Assembly (NCBI GenBank): GCA_951217055.1
Contig: OX578279.1
Span: 44,269,250 to 44,333,249, forward strand
Reading direction: 5' to 3'
From: Gerris lacustris
Lineage: Eukaryota > Arthropoda > Insecta > Hemiptera > Gerridae
Length of the DNA stretch: 64,000 bases
This document shows, piece after piece, positions 10,870-22,700 of the stretch. The translations under genes were made by a program, and so were the position numbers. Every line of letters starts with the position of its first letter. Within the stretch, counting starts at the first letter, position 1. The notes below the pieces were generated by a model. That model ran no database searches. It was not told where the DNA came from and saw only the letters and a list, made by a program, of their open reading frames with translations.

Positions 10870-11561
10870 CTTTTGATATTCTGGCGCGGTAGTGTCTGAA
10901 GAATGGCATGGAGGCTACTCCTGAGTATGGCAGGCAGTTCCCAATCAGACGACCCGTCCTATCATATTTTTTAAGTTATCGAAAGAAGATGTCGAACAAC
11001 AGGCTCTACTGCACGAACTCGTCATCATGAACGACCTTTGGCTGCTAGAGGTCTCAACGAAGAATTATTTCTGAATCATTTTCATACTGATCCAATGACT
11101 AGTATTAGAAGGCAGAAGGGCTTCGGCTATATTGAGAATTCCAGGGACGCATTTTTAGAATTTTGAAAACGAAATTATCTGGGCCTTCCATAAGACTCCC
11201 GTCCAGGAGCTGACTGCTGCGAGGGCCCATTTTGCGATAGGATATTACGAAGAAATTTTTCACATTTAATTTTGTGGTCTGACAAGTCCATTTTTACAAG
11301 AGCTGGTCTATTAGTATATTGCAAATTCGCAATTCTCTGTAAATGTGTGGGCAAGTATTATTGGTCACAGAATAGTTGGACCTCATTCTCTTCAGGGACA
11401 CCTTACTGGTGATTTTTTTTTTTTTAATATTTTAGAAAATTAATGTAAAAAATATTATATTTTTTGGATAGGGCTAGGTGGACTGGTGGACCAGTTCACT
11501 GGCCTCCACGCTTCGCAGACCTTACACCAGCAGACCTTTACCTGTGGGGCTTAGAGAAAAC
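10870..11561 (+). pseudogene. Mariner transposase remnant, 5' and central part
   Basis: Recognisable pieces in changing frames include VWASIIGHRIVGPHSLQG (the block around the second catalytic residue) and, at 11470-11560, GPVHWPPRFADLTPADLYLW, close to the conserved mariner block W-P-P-R-S-P-D-L-T-P-x-D-x-x-L-W-G. The aspartate of that block is present. Frameshifts, stops and a T-run with extra bases (11410-11465) show it is dead. Confidence 0.8.
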
Positions 11562-13389
11562 CAGGGCCGTAACTACAATCTTGGGGACCCTGGGGCAAGA
11601 TTATTCTGGGGGCCCTTCGTGGTGTCGAGGGGATACCCCCCCCCCCCCCCCCCCAGAAAAAGGGGGGTACGGGGGTCCTCCCCCGGAAATTTTTTGAAAA
11701 ATAACCTCCAAAAACGTGTTTTAATGCATTCTAGAGGTCAAATTTACCTACATCTATAGTACCTATTTTATTTTTCTCATGACCCAAAATCGAAAATGTC
11801 AAATTTAGCCTCTATAGCTAAATCCTCACCTACCTCCAGGTTAATTTAGTTAGGCTACTACATAAATACATGTATAACTTATACCAGGGGTGCCCTCAGA
11901 GGGGGGTTATGACGCAGACTGCGTCGTTAAAATTCTTGAGGGAGGTAGTAAATGTCACTTTTTTCCACTTTTTTTGGGGGGGGGGGGATGGATGTGATAA
12001 TAAATATTTTTCTTAGTTATCTAAATTTAAAAGAATTGTACCAACAATAAAGAGTGAACTACAAAACAGTACTAAAGTGAAAGAATAAAAATGATCGTCT
12101 ATATGATGTGATGTCGTGTCTATACGTATGCTGTAGTCGTAGTGCCAATTTATAGATTCCAAGATAAGGAAAGAGAGGCAACGCCAGTTCGGATGTTTCA
12201 GGGAAGTGGCGGGAGTTACCGAGCGCGCACGAGTAGAGCAAGGGTAGTTGGTAGTTCTGATTGAAGTCTCATCTGCCACTAAGACTGCCTACATTGGAGG
12301 CTGCAATGTAAAGAGGTTGACTGGTTACTATTTGCGTCCACATGTGTTTTTACAACGCCGAGGGGAGGGGGGGGGGAATTGCCCAGGGGCCCGGGCTTTC
12401 GGGGCGGCCATGGTTTCTTTGCAACCAAAAAGCCAAGAAGGATATTGAAGACAGTGGCGTAACTATGGGCCCGATTTGCGGGTGGGCCCCCAATCCAATA
12501 AAAACATAAAACTACTATCTTTGTACCAATATCGATGGGGGCCCCTTTAGAGCATAGTAAATACTTCTATACCAGGGGGCCCCATTCAGTTCTGAACGCA
12601 AATTTTTATTTTATTGCTCATCAATTTTTTTTGGCGAGAGGCCTCCAATGCCCTAGCTATCACTAATTGTGATGGACTTAAAATAATTTCAAATGTGTCA
12701 CAGTCTGGAAGTGTGAATTCCTGTGTTTTACTTAGATTGTTGCGATGGTTTTATCTTATTTAATATGGTCAATGTTAATTTACAGTAGAGATACTGAGAG
12801 ATAAATCATATTAACCAACTGATATTAATAACTTTTATTTTTTTATTTGTCATGCAGTTTTTGTGTAAATAAACTGTTACTTAACTATTTTGATTTGCTT
12901 TCTCTTAATCTCACTATTTTAGCAAACAATTTATATTATACTTTTAAATTGCGTCATAGAGCTTGGGGGGGGGGGGGGGGCACCCCTGCTTATACGATCT
13001 CTTCGTAACAGTTTAAGGAAAAAACTTTGATAAAGGTGAACAATATATTGAGTAAGCGTCAGAGTTTTTTGTCAGTTCACCGTGTAATAGTCTTCAAAAA
13101 ACTTACTGGTGAACTACGTTTGTCATACGTTGCCACGGGGCCCCTGGTGCGTGGAAATATTAAATCTTTTTCTGTAAATGTCTAGGGGCCCCCTAGTTTT
13201 AAAAGAACCGTTTAATAATAGTCCATAATTATTCTCTCCTGAAACTATTTTTTTTTATAAAAGACTTTTAAAATTCACATTATTTCGTTTTGCCTATTGA
13301 AATTCAAGTAGAGCCGTAGGATCGGGGGCCCCCGCGGCCGGGGGCCCCGGGGCACTGCCCCGGTTGCCCCGGTGGTAGTTACGGCCCTG
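11562..13389. mobile_element. hAT element inserted in the mariner transposase
   Basis: Termini CAGGGCCGTAACTAC and GTAGTTACGGCCCTG are perfect inverted repeats. The 8-bp direct repeat GAGAAAAC at 11554-11561 and 13390-13397 is the hAT-type target duplication. No transposase frame is visible, so it is non-autonomous. It is rich in C/G runs and GGGGCCCC blocks, features shared with the other hAT copies in this window. Confidence 0.9.
11885..12988. mobile_element. Second hAT element nested inside the first
   Basis: Ends CAGGGGTGCC and GGCACCCCTG, with CTTATAC repeated at 11878-11884 and 12989-12995 (7 bp exact; an eighth position differs). A further hAT-like end, CAGTGGCGTAACTATGGG, starts at 12452, but I cannot find its partner. 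No transposase frame seen. Confidence 0.75.
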
Positions 13390-13527
13390 GAGAAAACTAT
13401 TGTATACAGAACAATTGTTTACACTAGGGAAGAGGTAATGGATAGAATTATTGCTGCATTTAAGGAAATAAAGCAGAAAGTTGAAGAGATAAGCAGTGTA
13501 ACTCAGAGCATTCCAAGATGGTGTTGA
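13390..13527 (+). pseudogene. Mariner transposase remnant, 3' end
   Basis: Immediately after the hAT target duplication the frame continues (E-K-T-I-V-Y-R-T, then TREEVMDRIIAAFKE) to a TGA at 13525-13527. This is the typical C-terminal tail after the L-W-G motif. It shows that the hAT landed between the L-W-G block and the tail. Confidence 0.8.
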
Positions 13528-14079
13528 CGTTGTTTATGTGAAAATAGTGGTTAATTCGAAAACTTGTAAATAAATATTAATGTTATGTGAATAAGTTGAC
13601 CTCCTAATAGTTCTTTTACTATTTCTTTATGAACACTTACGTAAATTATAGACAATGCTACATCGAATTAAAGCTTATAAAATTACGCAGTTTTTTAAAC
13701 ATTACATTAGGCATAAAAATATAGAAGTTATGGAAGCTCAAAGTTGTATAAACATTTGATATAATTTCCAATTTTAATGTTTTTCTTGCATTATCACTAA
13801 GCTAATAAATGAACTAAGTACTAAAATTAATATTTTTTTAAAGGAAATTTAATGCATTTTACGATGCTGCAACCCGCATATTTCTATCTTATTTAGACTT
13901 TTATCTATTACATAGTTTATGGCTAAAAACTAGACCTAAATGAAAAAATCGATATATCGATATATCTCGAAAACGACCTAAGATTACTTGACATTTTTGG
14001 TTAGAAATTTGATGTAGATTCATAGGTTTTTCTGTGTAGGTACTTATGCGGAACACCCTGTATATTTGTGTCCTAGTCT

Positions 14080-14670
14080 TCAGCAGCTTTCGTACCCACT
14101 CAAAATTTTAAAAAATCGGTCCGAAACAACTCAGACAAACTTTCTCATATACGAGTTCATAATTATTTAGCCCAGTGTTTTCCATTTATTAGTTTTCGTA
14201 TGTACATTTAATTATTATTGAACATTTCATCAAAATTTATCATAAAAATAACATCTCCTGGGCGGGGAATCGAACCCGGGCTCATTTTAAGCTTTTTTCT
14301 CAGGAACTAGATTTTTCCCGGGAAAACGGCTCATTTCTTTAGATTCGTATTTAAATGGGCTACATATTAGAATTTTTTAATCAAAATCGTCGGAACCGTT
14401 TTCGAGAAAAAAAAAATTTTCACGTTTTTTCAGAGTTCCTGATTCGTTTTTCGATTTCGCCTCGGGGTATGATTTTTCGGAATATCTATGCCAAATTTCG
14501 TCAAAATCGGCCCAGTAGTTTAGGCTCCAGGCGTATGCTCAGACAGACAGACGACAGACAGACATTTTTTAAAAACCACTTTTTTGGATTCAGAGGACCT
14601 CAAAACGTGTAAATCCATCAAAATCTCAAAATCGAATTTTCGCGCCATCACAATACTTTCTCTTTATATG
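14080..14670 (-). repeat. Dispersed repeat with hairpin head, (CTGT) tract and tRNA B-box-like motif
   Basis: On the minus strand it begins with a hairpin (TTTCTCATATAAAGAGAAA), passes a CTGT-rich tract (14540-14565) and holds GGGTTCGATTCCCC (top-strand complement at 14267-14280), a perfect pol III B box / tRNA T-arm. Another partial copy lies at 22430-22700 (opposite orientation), and tail or head pieces lie at 30960-31115 and 50190-50240. No convincing A box was found, so a SINE origin is only one option. Confidence 0.55.
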
Positions 14671-14718
14671 AGAAAGTAAAAATATGCGCATGTTTAATTT
14701 TTAACTTCTTTATATTTT

Positions 14719-14848
14719 GCTTCCGAGCTTACCGAAGGTAACGGAAGCATTGTGTTCACTTTTGAGAACGAAAAGTTTTTATGCCTCCGATTTCAAAAAT
14801 TCCAAGACAGAAATCCGTTTCAGACATCAGGGAACATTTTTGGTCTCG

Positions 14849-14880
<32 letters not shown>

Positions 14881-15302
14881 GGTCTGTGTGTCCGCGAATT
14901 ATGAAACGTGCGACGATAACTTGAGTAAATGTCGAGCGATTTTGATAAAATTTGGTATACATGTTCGTTTTACCAATGCCCAGGACGAGTTCGTTGGACA
15001 ACGTTATCCGTCCAAGCGTTAACGAGCAACGCTCGCGTAAACGTGAACTTCAAATTTAAAATTGGAATTTTAGGTCGTGAAAAAAATCAGACTTCATCTA
15101 TTCAATGAGACAAACATTTCTTACAAATACAATTTTTTTGTAAAACCAACAGTGACACCATTATGATGTGTTAAAGATCACAAAAAACTATTAATAGTTT
15201 TTAAACAATAAACAATATAACAATCATTTTAATGTTAATATAATAATAAAGTACATGATAGGATGCGAGGAAGCTATGTGCCACACTAATTGGCAGTCTA
15301 TT
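14719..15302 (+). repeat. Hairpin-ended 580-bp repeat, subfamily A
   Basis: Begins with the perfect hairpin GCTTCCG...CGGAAGC, followed by a (GTCT)n tract (14852-14885) and GATAAAATTTGGTA, and ends GGAAGC...CACACTAATTGGCAGTCTAT. Same ends as 39409-39983, 52893-53472 and 63378-63963. The combination of terminal hairpin, internal GTCT microsatellite and no coding resembles Helentron-associated (DINE-1-like) elements; that assignment is inference. Confidence 0.75.
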
Positions 15303-15740
15303 TCCTGTGGTTTGGTCAAAAAGATGCACCAGTGTTACAAATGTCAGCACTTCAGCTTAAACGGTTCTGGCCCTATGAACCTAAGAGCGACGGACGGACG
15401 GACACATCACCCACGGCATTAGGGTTTTGAGAAGTATCTACAAAACCCTAATTACAGGTACGGACCTTTTGCTCAACGAAACCAGGTTTTTTTTTATATA
15501 ATTTGACTGGACTAAACATACCTAACATGAATTGATATCAATAATCAATATAAAACTTAATTTTTAGGGTTTCGTTGGTACAAACCATAAAAAGAAACCC
15601 TTATTATTATAGTTTCGTTCCTGTATCTCTGTCTGTCACTCTGTTGTACGGCTCCAATTACTTTTGAATCAAAAGAGATAAGAAAATGAAACTATGCAAT
15701 ATTAAAGATTGTTCTGACACGCACACAGGAAAAATATAGC
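15303..15740. repeat. Fragments of other dispersed repeats
   Basis: Contains GACGGACGGACGG and AGGGTTTCGTTGGTAC / ACGAAACC-type blocks common in insect repeats. Two opposing copies of the phrase 'agggttt...aaaccct' lie at 15420-15460. No gene. Confidence 0.4.
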
Positions 15741-17230
15741 GAACTCAAAATGATCAGCTGTTGAAATTCAAAATGGAGGATAATTCATGTCACGCGATTT
15801 TTTTTTATTTTTTTATTTTTTTTATTTTTTTATTTTGAGTGGGGTATCAAATTCAAGGTATTGAAGAGTAGATTATAAAGTTATATAACACTTGTGGATA
15901 GTGTTTAATTTTTCATGCCATTTTGTCAAAAAACAAAATTTTGCGTCCCCCCCTTCCAAAATCTATATTTCTGCTGTTACTAAAAATATGTAAAAAGTGC
16001 GGTCTGCTGGGCCATATAAAAAAAGGAATAGATATTTTAGTCAAGGTGCCCATAGGCAAAAAAGTAACTTATACATACTCTTTCCAAACCTTTTTGTATG
16101 GCTTGTTTAGGCAAAGTCTGACACCGTTTTCCTCTGTGACTTTTTTTTAGTTTTGGGGCGTTTTTTTTTTTATTTGAACCCTAAAATTTTGACACGTCAG
16201 ACTTGAAAATCGGAAAAAGTTCTGCGTCAGACAATATTAAAATGTTGATTTATAGGGTTCAAATAATGTATCTTGAGAAAATCAGCTGGTTATTAATCAT
16301 TAATTAACATTAGTTCATATTAATTAATATCCATTATTATTAATTAAAATTAATTAATATCATTAATTAATAACTGGCTGATTTTCTCAAAATACATTAT
16401 TTGAACCCTATAAATCAACATTTTAATATTGTCTGACGCAGAACTTTATCCGATTTTCTAGTCTGACGCGTCAAAATTTTTGGGTTCAAATAAAAAAAAA
16501 CGCCCCAAAACTAAAAAAAGTCACAGAGGAAAACGGTGTCAGATTTGGCCTAAACAAGCCATACAAAAAGGTTTGGAAAGAGTATGTATAAGTTACTTTT
16601 TTGCCTATGGGTACCCTGACTATTTGATCTGATTTACTGGGAATCCAAAAAGGCAGATAATTCATGTTACGGAAATTATAATATTTTTTAAAAATTTTAA
16701 GTGGGGTATCAAGTGAAAGCTACTAATGAGTAAATTACAAATATATATAAACATTTTTAAAATTTATTTTTCTTATTATATTTATAAGCCGAAATATACC
16801 AAAGAAATCCCCCCACAACTACCCTATAACGGGTATTCCTAAAATTTTGAAATAATTCACGCTAATACCTGATGGTAAAACATAGTGACTCCCCGGGAGA
16901 CCGAACCAGAAACCCCTTCCTCTAATAACACGTGGAAATATTTTAATTGCCTGCTGTTACTAGAAATATACAAAATGTGCCCTCTGCTGGGCCATAGAAA
17001 AAAAAAACATAGCAATTTTATCTGATTGACTGGGGAATCCAATACGGCGGATAATTTATATCACGCGAAACATTTTTTTTGTCATTTTGAGGGGGTTATC
17101 AAATGAAAGGTATTAAAGAGTAGATTACAAAATTATATAACACTTTTTAAATTGTTTAATTTTCCATGCCATTTAGTCAAAAAGCATAAACATTTTGAGC
17201 GCCCCCCCCCCACCCTTATTATATCTAATA
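15741..17230. repeat. Diverged tandem repeat, about three units, interrupted by a fold-back element
   Basis: Units share GGATAATTCATGTCACGCG, GGGGTATCAAATTCAAGGTA-type and CTGCTGTTACTA blocks followed by GTCTGCTGGGCCATA. Copies start near 15741, 16623 and 17010. The fold-back element at 16040-16620 lies in the first unit. Confidence 0.6.
16040..16620. mobile_element. Fold-back MITE with TA target duplication
   Basis: Almost the whole 581 bp is one imperfect palindrome centred near 16330. Ends GTCAAGGTGCCCATAGGC and GCCTATGGGTACCCTGAC; TA at 16038-16039 and 16621-16622. The centre is AT-only (ATTAATTAATAT). No coding potential. The TA duplication suggests mobilisation by a Tc1/mariner-type transposase. 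Confidence 0.75.
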
Positions 17231-17256
17231 TCATGATCACAATACCAACGAAACCC

Positions 17257-17496
17257 GGCACTTCTTTAGATTGTTACTCCCCTTTTAAAAAAATAAGGGA
17301 GGAGTAGCAATATAAAGAAGGTGTACGGAATGTTCTTCTTTAGACTGTTACTCCTCTTATGTAAAGAGAAGTGGGATATACCTTTGTCCCAAAGTTCATC
17401 GCTGACTAAACTAAACATCCCTTTGACTGAATAGTTATTTAGTTAGTCATTTTCATTCTAAAACTGCAATGGGGAGTAACAATCTAAAGGAGTACC
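17257..17496. mobile_element. Small MITE with 8-bp target duplication
   Basis: Ends GGCACTTCTTTAGATTG and CAATCTAAAGGAGTACC are inverted repeats. CGAAACCC is duplicated at 17249-17256 and 17497-17504. An extra internal partial copy of the end (17301-17357) makes a second hairpin. Non-coding. Confidence 0.7.
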
Positions 17497-17504
17497 CGAA
17501 ACCC

Positions 17505-18878
17505 TTTTTATGTGAGAGTTCACGCACAACAATTTTATTTTTAATTTTACATACTGCTTTGTCCCTTGCAGGAAGGAAGTATACTCATTTTTAAGGCTTA
17601 TAGATTTTTTTTTTTTTTTTTACTTCCTTATAAACGTCGTATTTATTGAGTAAGTATTGTAATGACGCGAAAATTACTTTTATATCATACACCAGCCTTC
17701 ACCCCGTGCTCTGCGCGGGGCTCATGGTAGGGACCAGTGGCTATGTTTCCCATTATTATGTAGGCCAAGCAATTAATTTAATAACTTAAATAGTTTTGTT
17801 TCCTAAACCTTCATAAAAAAGAGTCAGAACTATACTGTACATCGTTCATTTCATTATTAAGAAAAAAAAATACCCTGGAATCACAGTTTGGAGGCTTACA
17901 TGCAAAAATGCCTCTATTTTATTATTAGGCACGATATATAACAATTTTTTAACCACACAATGATCTTAATTGGGGGTATACAAAAATATGAAAAACCCTA
18001 AATATTATTAATCTACGCCTCAAGATCTTTCGTACAATATGAAGAAAAAAATAAACATAAGTACCTACAATGCAATCAAATTAATTCATAATTAATTATT
18101 TTTAAAGAAAACCCCATTGATTTGAATTGAATTAATTTAAGGGTGCGCGGACGTGTTTTATTTTACAAAATTTCTGTTTTTGTCCGTAATATTAGAGATA
18201 AAAATACAATATTTCGTATCTGGGTTCATCAATATATTCTTCAATGCAGCCGCGAGCCCGATTTTTTATTTTCCCCATTTTTCCCACTTAAGTGATTCTT
18301 AAATCCGATTCTATTTATTTTTTAAAAAAAGTAGCTCGCTGCTGGAAAAGGCAATTATCTAAATACTCTAAATCACAAATTTCGTGCAAAAATATTAATT
18401 TTTAGAGCCAGGAGGAGTAATTTGGTAAAAGGGAAAAAGTGGGATCGAGAGCTAGTGCAGTCTGTCGGATTTTTAGTGAACTAGGCTTTACTAACCCCCT
18501 CATTACCTTCCTATCGGAGGTAACTAAGAGATGGTTAGAGATGGTCAGTCTCTAAGGGAAACATTCAAGCATAAACACGCTATGTTTACACACACTAAGA
18601 TTCGGCCAAAATTATAAATATTTATTATTCCATAGTTTCATTCTATTTTTTTTTCTGATAATTTTTGTTTGTTTACAACAGTATTTTGACTTTATATAAT
18701 TTGAAATTCGTAATTAAAAAAAAGAAATATAAAAAAACATTGATTTTTTTTTTACATTTAAAAAATTTTTTTTTACTATTTTAAAATGATGTTTTTTGAG
18801 ATATCAACTGAATTGTCCGTTTTAGCTAAACTTACTGAGAGGTTTTTACCATGAGGTTCGATCATTGTATTACCCACA
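17505..18878. other. AT-rich stretch, no gene recognised
   Basis: Some old inverted similarity (for example around 18250-18290 and 18425-18455), but no clear element boundary. No open frame of interest. Confidence 0.35.
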
Positions 18879-19962
18879 TTGACAAATTTGGTTTATAAAT
18901 ACTTTCAAAATGTTAATTTCGGTTGAAAGGTTTGTAATTTAGGAACTCACCCGATATTTAAAATTTAATTTGTAAAGAGAGGGGATGAATATCAAGATTT
19001 GGTGGTAGGGATGCCAGGGTTTTCTTTACCTTACTTTACTTTTCCTACCTAAAAAAGCAAAAAACATTTGATTCCATTTTTTGCTGACTCAAAAACTAAA
19101 GCTTACTTTTAAGCTAGAGCGTCAAAACTTGAGAGAAAAATCAGTCTTTTAGGCCTTTTTCACACAAGGCAACTCGTCCGCCCAAGCAACTATGAGGCCA
19201 GACACATGTGGCACTCGCGTTCTTATCCCCACTAGTTGATTCAACTAAAAAGACTGCAAGGCATTAGGCCCTTCACACCAGTCAACTTAATTGAGTCGGC
19301 TGGGACATTTTTTCACTATGCAATGGCAAAGTTATTTTATTTTCTCTTTTAATTCCAATGTAGACTTATTGATTGAATATGTTCGTATTCGTCCCATGAT
19401 ATGGGACATGAGGTGCAGTGAGTACAGTAAATCCTGTGCTGGATCAGGACGTGAATCTCTTCGAAGGATGGTCTTTACATGCGGAAATAATTGAAGAGTT
19501 TATCCTCGTGGCTTAGAAGTTTCGGATATAATTGTAAGAAAGCGCCTATTTTCCCTATTCTCTAACAAGGGAGGAACACACAATCTTCGACTAGATAAAT
19601 TTCCTCCTTTATTGCTTTTCAGAAGAGCAAGCTCAAGAAATACTCCTGCTTCCTCGGGTTCTAACATAGTACTGACCTCCCATTGGCAAGAAAAGTTGAA
19701 TCACCTAAGCTGCCTCGTGTGAAAGAGGACTAAATTGATTTGTTGAGTCAGCAAAAAATTGAATGAAAAGTTTTTTGTTTTTTGGGGGTAGAAAAAGTAA
19801 AGTAAGGTAAAACCCTGGCATGTAAATAAAAAATTCCTACCATCAAATCTTGATATCCCCCCCCCCCCCGTCTTTACAAATTGAATTTTAAATATCGGGT
19901 GAGTATCTAAATTACAAACCTTCCGAAATCAATATTTTGTATTTATAGACAAAATTTGTCAA
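18879..19962 (+). mobile_element. PIF/Harbinger-related relic with long inverted repeats
   Basis: Inverted repeats of about 280-300 bp (18879-19180 and 19700-19962). The inner edges read CCTTTTTCACACAAGGCAAC and GCCTCGTGTGAAAGAGGAC, the style of PIF/Harbinger ends. The outer boundary is uncertain and no target duplication was found. Between the repeats lies a short protein-like frame. Confidence 0.5.
19291..19494 (+). pseudogene. MADF-like fragment (PIF/Harbinger accessory protein)
   Basis: A 67-codon frame contains LLIEYVRIRPMIWDMRCSEY, similar in spacing to the start of MADF DNA-binding domains (L-I-x-x-V-x-x-x-P-x-L-W-D), which occur in the second protein of PIF/Harbinger transposons. The frame then loses similarity. 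Too short to be functional. Confidence 0.45.
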
Positions 19963-21244
19963 AAGGTACCGGTTAAAATGTTTGCAATTAAGGAACTCAC
20001 CCTTGTAGACTACTTTGCAGGGACCTGAATTGATTGACTGATTTATCTGTTAGAAATATACTAAAAAGTTTTAAAGACCTCATTTACCTAATATCTAAAA
20101 ATGTTAGGTATCTTTTTAGTGAAACAATCAGAAGAAACTAAAGCTACGAGTATTTGAGGCGTTGCGTTGTTTTTATAAGTTGTGAATAGTTTACAGTTAC
20201 TTTGTCCCATGGCCAAATAACAAAAATTAAATATTTTGTTGTATACTTGGAATCAGTTTCAGAGCTCAAGAATAAGTAAATTCAAAACAATTCACTACTC
20301 TTAAAAATATAAAAAAAAGATTGTGGCACTAGAGTCCAATAATCCGATTATTTTATTCCGATCAAAAATCGTTCTATGAAATTTAGTATGTATAGGAAAA
20401 ACACCTTTCTTTGTATTCTTTCATATCGTCTTCAAATAATAAATATCAAATAATAATCATTGTATAATAGTAATATTTCTAATAATAATAATTATTGTTA
20501 TTATATATTTATTATAACATTATAATTTTATCAACCAATATTGATATCAATAGTATTTTAATCTAGCTGAAGATGAAAAACCAATACATGTTAAAAAAAA
20601 AAGATAGGAGCTAATCCTACTAGGTATCTGAAAATTGTGTTAGCCAATATATTTATGGGAGCCAATACGGAAACTCTATTGAACACCTAAAACTGACCAA
20701 AAAATTAAATTAATATATATTTTATTCTCATCCATTACTCATCTAAGGGTACATGGGAGAAACAACAAGTCATATTTCGATCAATAGAGATTTAGTATAA
20801 CTACGTCTGGCATCTCAATACGTAATACGTAGTCATGTGAAAAACTGAATGCCGAGGAATAGGGATAAAAGCCCATGAAAACAAAAAGGTGAATTCAGAA
20901 GTTTCTGGAGAGAAACAAGTCAACATTTTTTTATCCTCGTGTGTCCATTTTTCTCAACAAATGTTTGTGTAAACTTGAAAATTATATTTCTACGAGCTGA
21001 ATGGTTTATAGATTATAATTTACCTATTCAAATTTTAGTACCGTAAATAACTTATCTGTAAGACAGAATATTTTTCTCGTTTTTATCAAAATAAATCGCA
21101 TAAAAAAGAATAAATACACATTTTCTATCGGATCAATTTGTGAATCTAAACCATTCTTGAATAAACTTCGTACAAACAAAATTTCAAAAAATCAGTCTAG
21201 CCGTATAAGAGGAGTTCAGAGACGCATATACACGGACAAAGAAA
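19963..21244. other. AT-rich stretch, nothing supported
   Basis: A direct repeat of AAGGAACTCACCC (19993) copies part of the preceding inverted repeat (18950). Otherwise low-complexity A/T and no gene. Confidence 0.35.
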
Positions 21245-21733
21245 TCTATCTATATAAATACAGAAGAAAGTCTGTGGGTGATGTATCTATGTGGGTATGT
21301 CCTCTATACAAATCTACAGTTTTATCCCAATTTGATGAATATTTACACACTTTTCCTTAAAAGCAAGGGGGAAGCCACTGTCTACATGAATTTTTTAGAA
21401 ATTTAAATTTTGGTACAAAGGGGTACGGGGTACAAGTAATGAATACGGGGTCAAAGTAATGAATATCCTTCATGATGCATATCGTTGAAAAGCTCTAAGA
21501 GCACAGTAATTATTGTTATGTACAGTTTATTCAAATTTAAATTTAGGAGGGGGGGGGGGGGTTAAATTATGGATATTTGCAAAATATTTTATCAAAGAGG
21601 AGGGGGTATATGTGGGAGGGATAGAATCTAGATATTCTGACATAGTAGAATAATTTAAATGTTTCTTGATGATAGTTAATAAATTTGTCAAATTAAAATA
21701 ATACTCAGTAGCGAAGCACGGATATCCAGCTAG
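21245..21733 (+). mobile_element. Short Helitron-like element
   Basis: Begins TCTATCTATATAAAT after an A and ends GATATCCAGCTAG before a T, which fits the Helitron pattern (5' TC, 3' CTRR, insertion between A and T). GCGAAGCACGG near the 3' end is common in insect Helitron tails. No Rep/helicase frame is present, so it would be non-autonomous. A G-run (21547-21560) and T-poor centre are internal. Confidence 0.55.
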
Positions 21734-22168
21734 TATATATGTACATAAAGATGTCAAAATATAAGTAGGTAACACGCTAGAGTCGTAATACCTGTTATAT
21801 TTGCAATACAGCATTGTTAATTTCGGACATTATTGTTATTATACCAATGTTTAATATGTGGAGTTATAGAAGCTATAATGGCGTGTCAGTCGGACTTCTG
21901 CCTATGGCTCAAAATAAGAATTATTTTTTTGCTCTAGGCATTTTATTCGGCAGAGGCAAAAGCGCGTTGGCAACATTATAGCAACTTTTCTGGTCTCTAG
22001 CGGTAGAAATAATGCTTAGAATAAAAAGTTCTAAGAATAAACAAATGCGCCAAGAATAAACAAAGACGCGCTTCACGTAAATACGTGAGGCGATAATCGC
22101 AGGTTTCTATACGGTTAAGTTAGAATTATTACTTAAAAAAAAAAAAAAATACTTTTGTTGAGTAGCCA

Positions 22169-22427
22169 GCCATATTGGCCGCCATCTTGAAAATATTATG
22201 TGTGAAATTTTAATAGTTGCATATTCTTTTTCTACACTTCAAGACCTTTAAATTGATGTATAACATGTCTTGGTGACTAAAAACATATTTTTGTCACCCG
22301 CCATATTGGCCGCCATCTTGAAAATATTAGGTGTGACATTTTAATAGTTGCATATTCTTTTCCTACATTTCAAGACCTTTAATTTGATGTATAAAATGTC
22401 ATGATTACTAAAAACATTTGGGGGCAA
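22169..22427. repeat. Tandem duplication, 131-bp unit
   Basis: Two copies starting at 22169 and 22300, both opening GCCATATTGGCCGCCATCTTG, with scattered substitutions. Non-coding. Confidence 0.85.
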
Positions 22428-22429
22428 AA

Positions 22430-22700
22430 AAATTAAAATGTAGTCCATTTAAATACGAATCTAACGATATAAGCCGTTTTTCTGGGAAAAATCTAGTTTC
22501 TGAGAAAATAGCTTAAAACGCGGACGGAGAGAGCCCGGGTTCAATTCCCCGCCGAGGAGAAGTTATTTTTATGATACATTTTGATGAAATATTCAATAAT
22601 AATTAAATGTAGCTATGAAAACTAATAAATGGATCGTATATGAGAAGGTTTGTCAGAGTTGTGTCGGACCAATTTTTCATATTCGAGGGCTAACTAAATA
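22430..22700 (+). repeat. B-box-bearing dispersed repeat, plus orientation
   Basis: Inverted relative to 14080-14350. Contains GAGCCCGGGTTCAATTCCCC (22530-22549), the tRNA T-arm/B-box-like motif, in the same surroundings as the other copy. Confidence 0.55.

Larger units (their letters stand above)
10334..14060 (+). mobile_element. Mariner-family transposon with long TIRs, split by a hAT insertion
   Basis: Starts CAGGGTGTTCCGC and ends with its reverse complement GCGGAACACCCTG, flanked on both sides by TA (10332-10333 and 14061-14062), the Tc1/mariner target duplication. The inverted repeats run about 480 bp (10334-10815 and 13590-14060), unusually long for mariner. Without the inserted hAT the element would be about 1.9 kb. 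The transposase inside is broken. Confidence 0.85.

Noticed and set aside
22530..22549. Possible tRNA gene
   Set aside because: Only a T-arm/B-box is present; no cloverleaf or acceptor stem can be formed.
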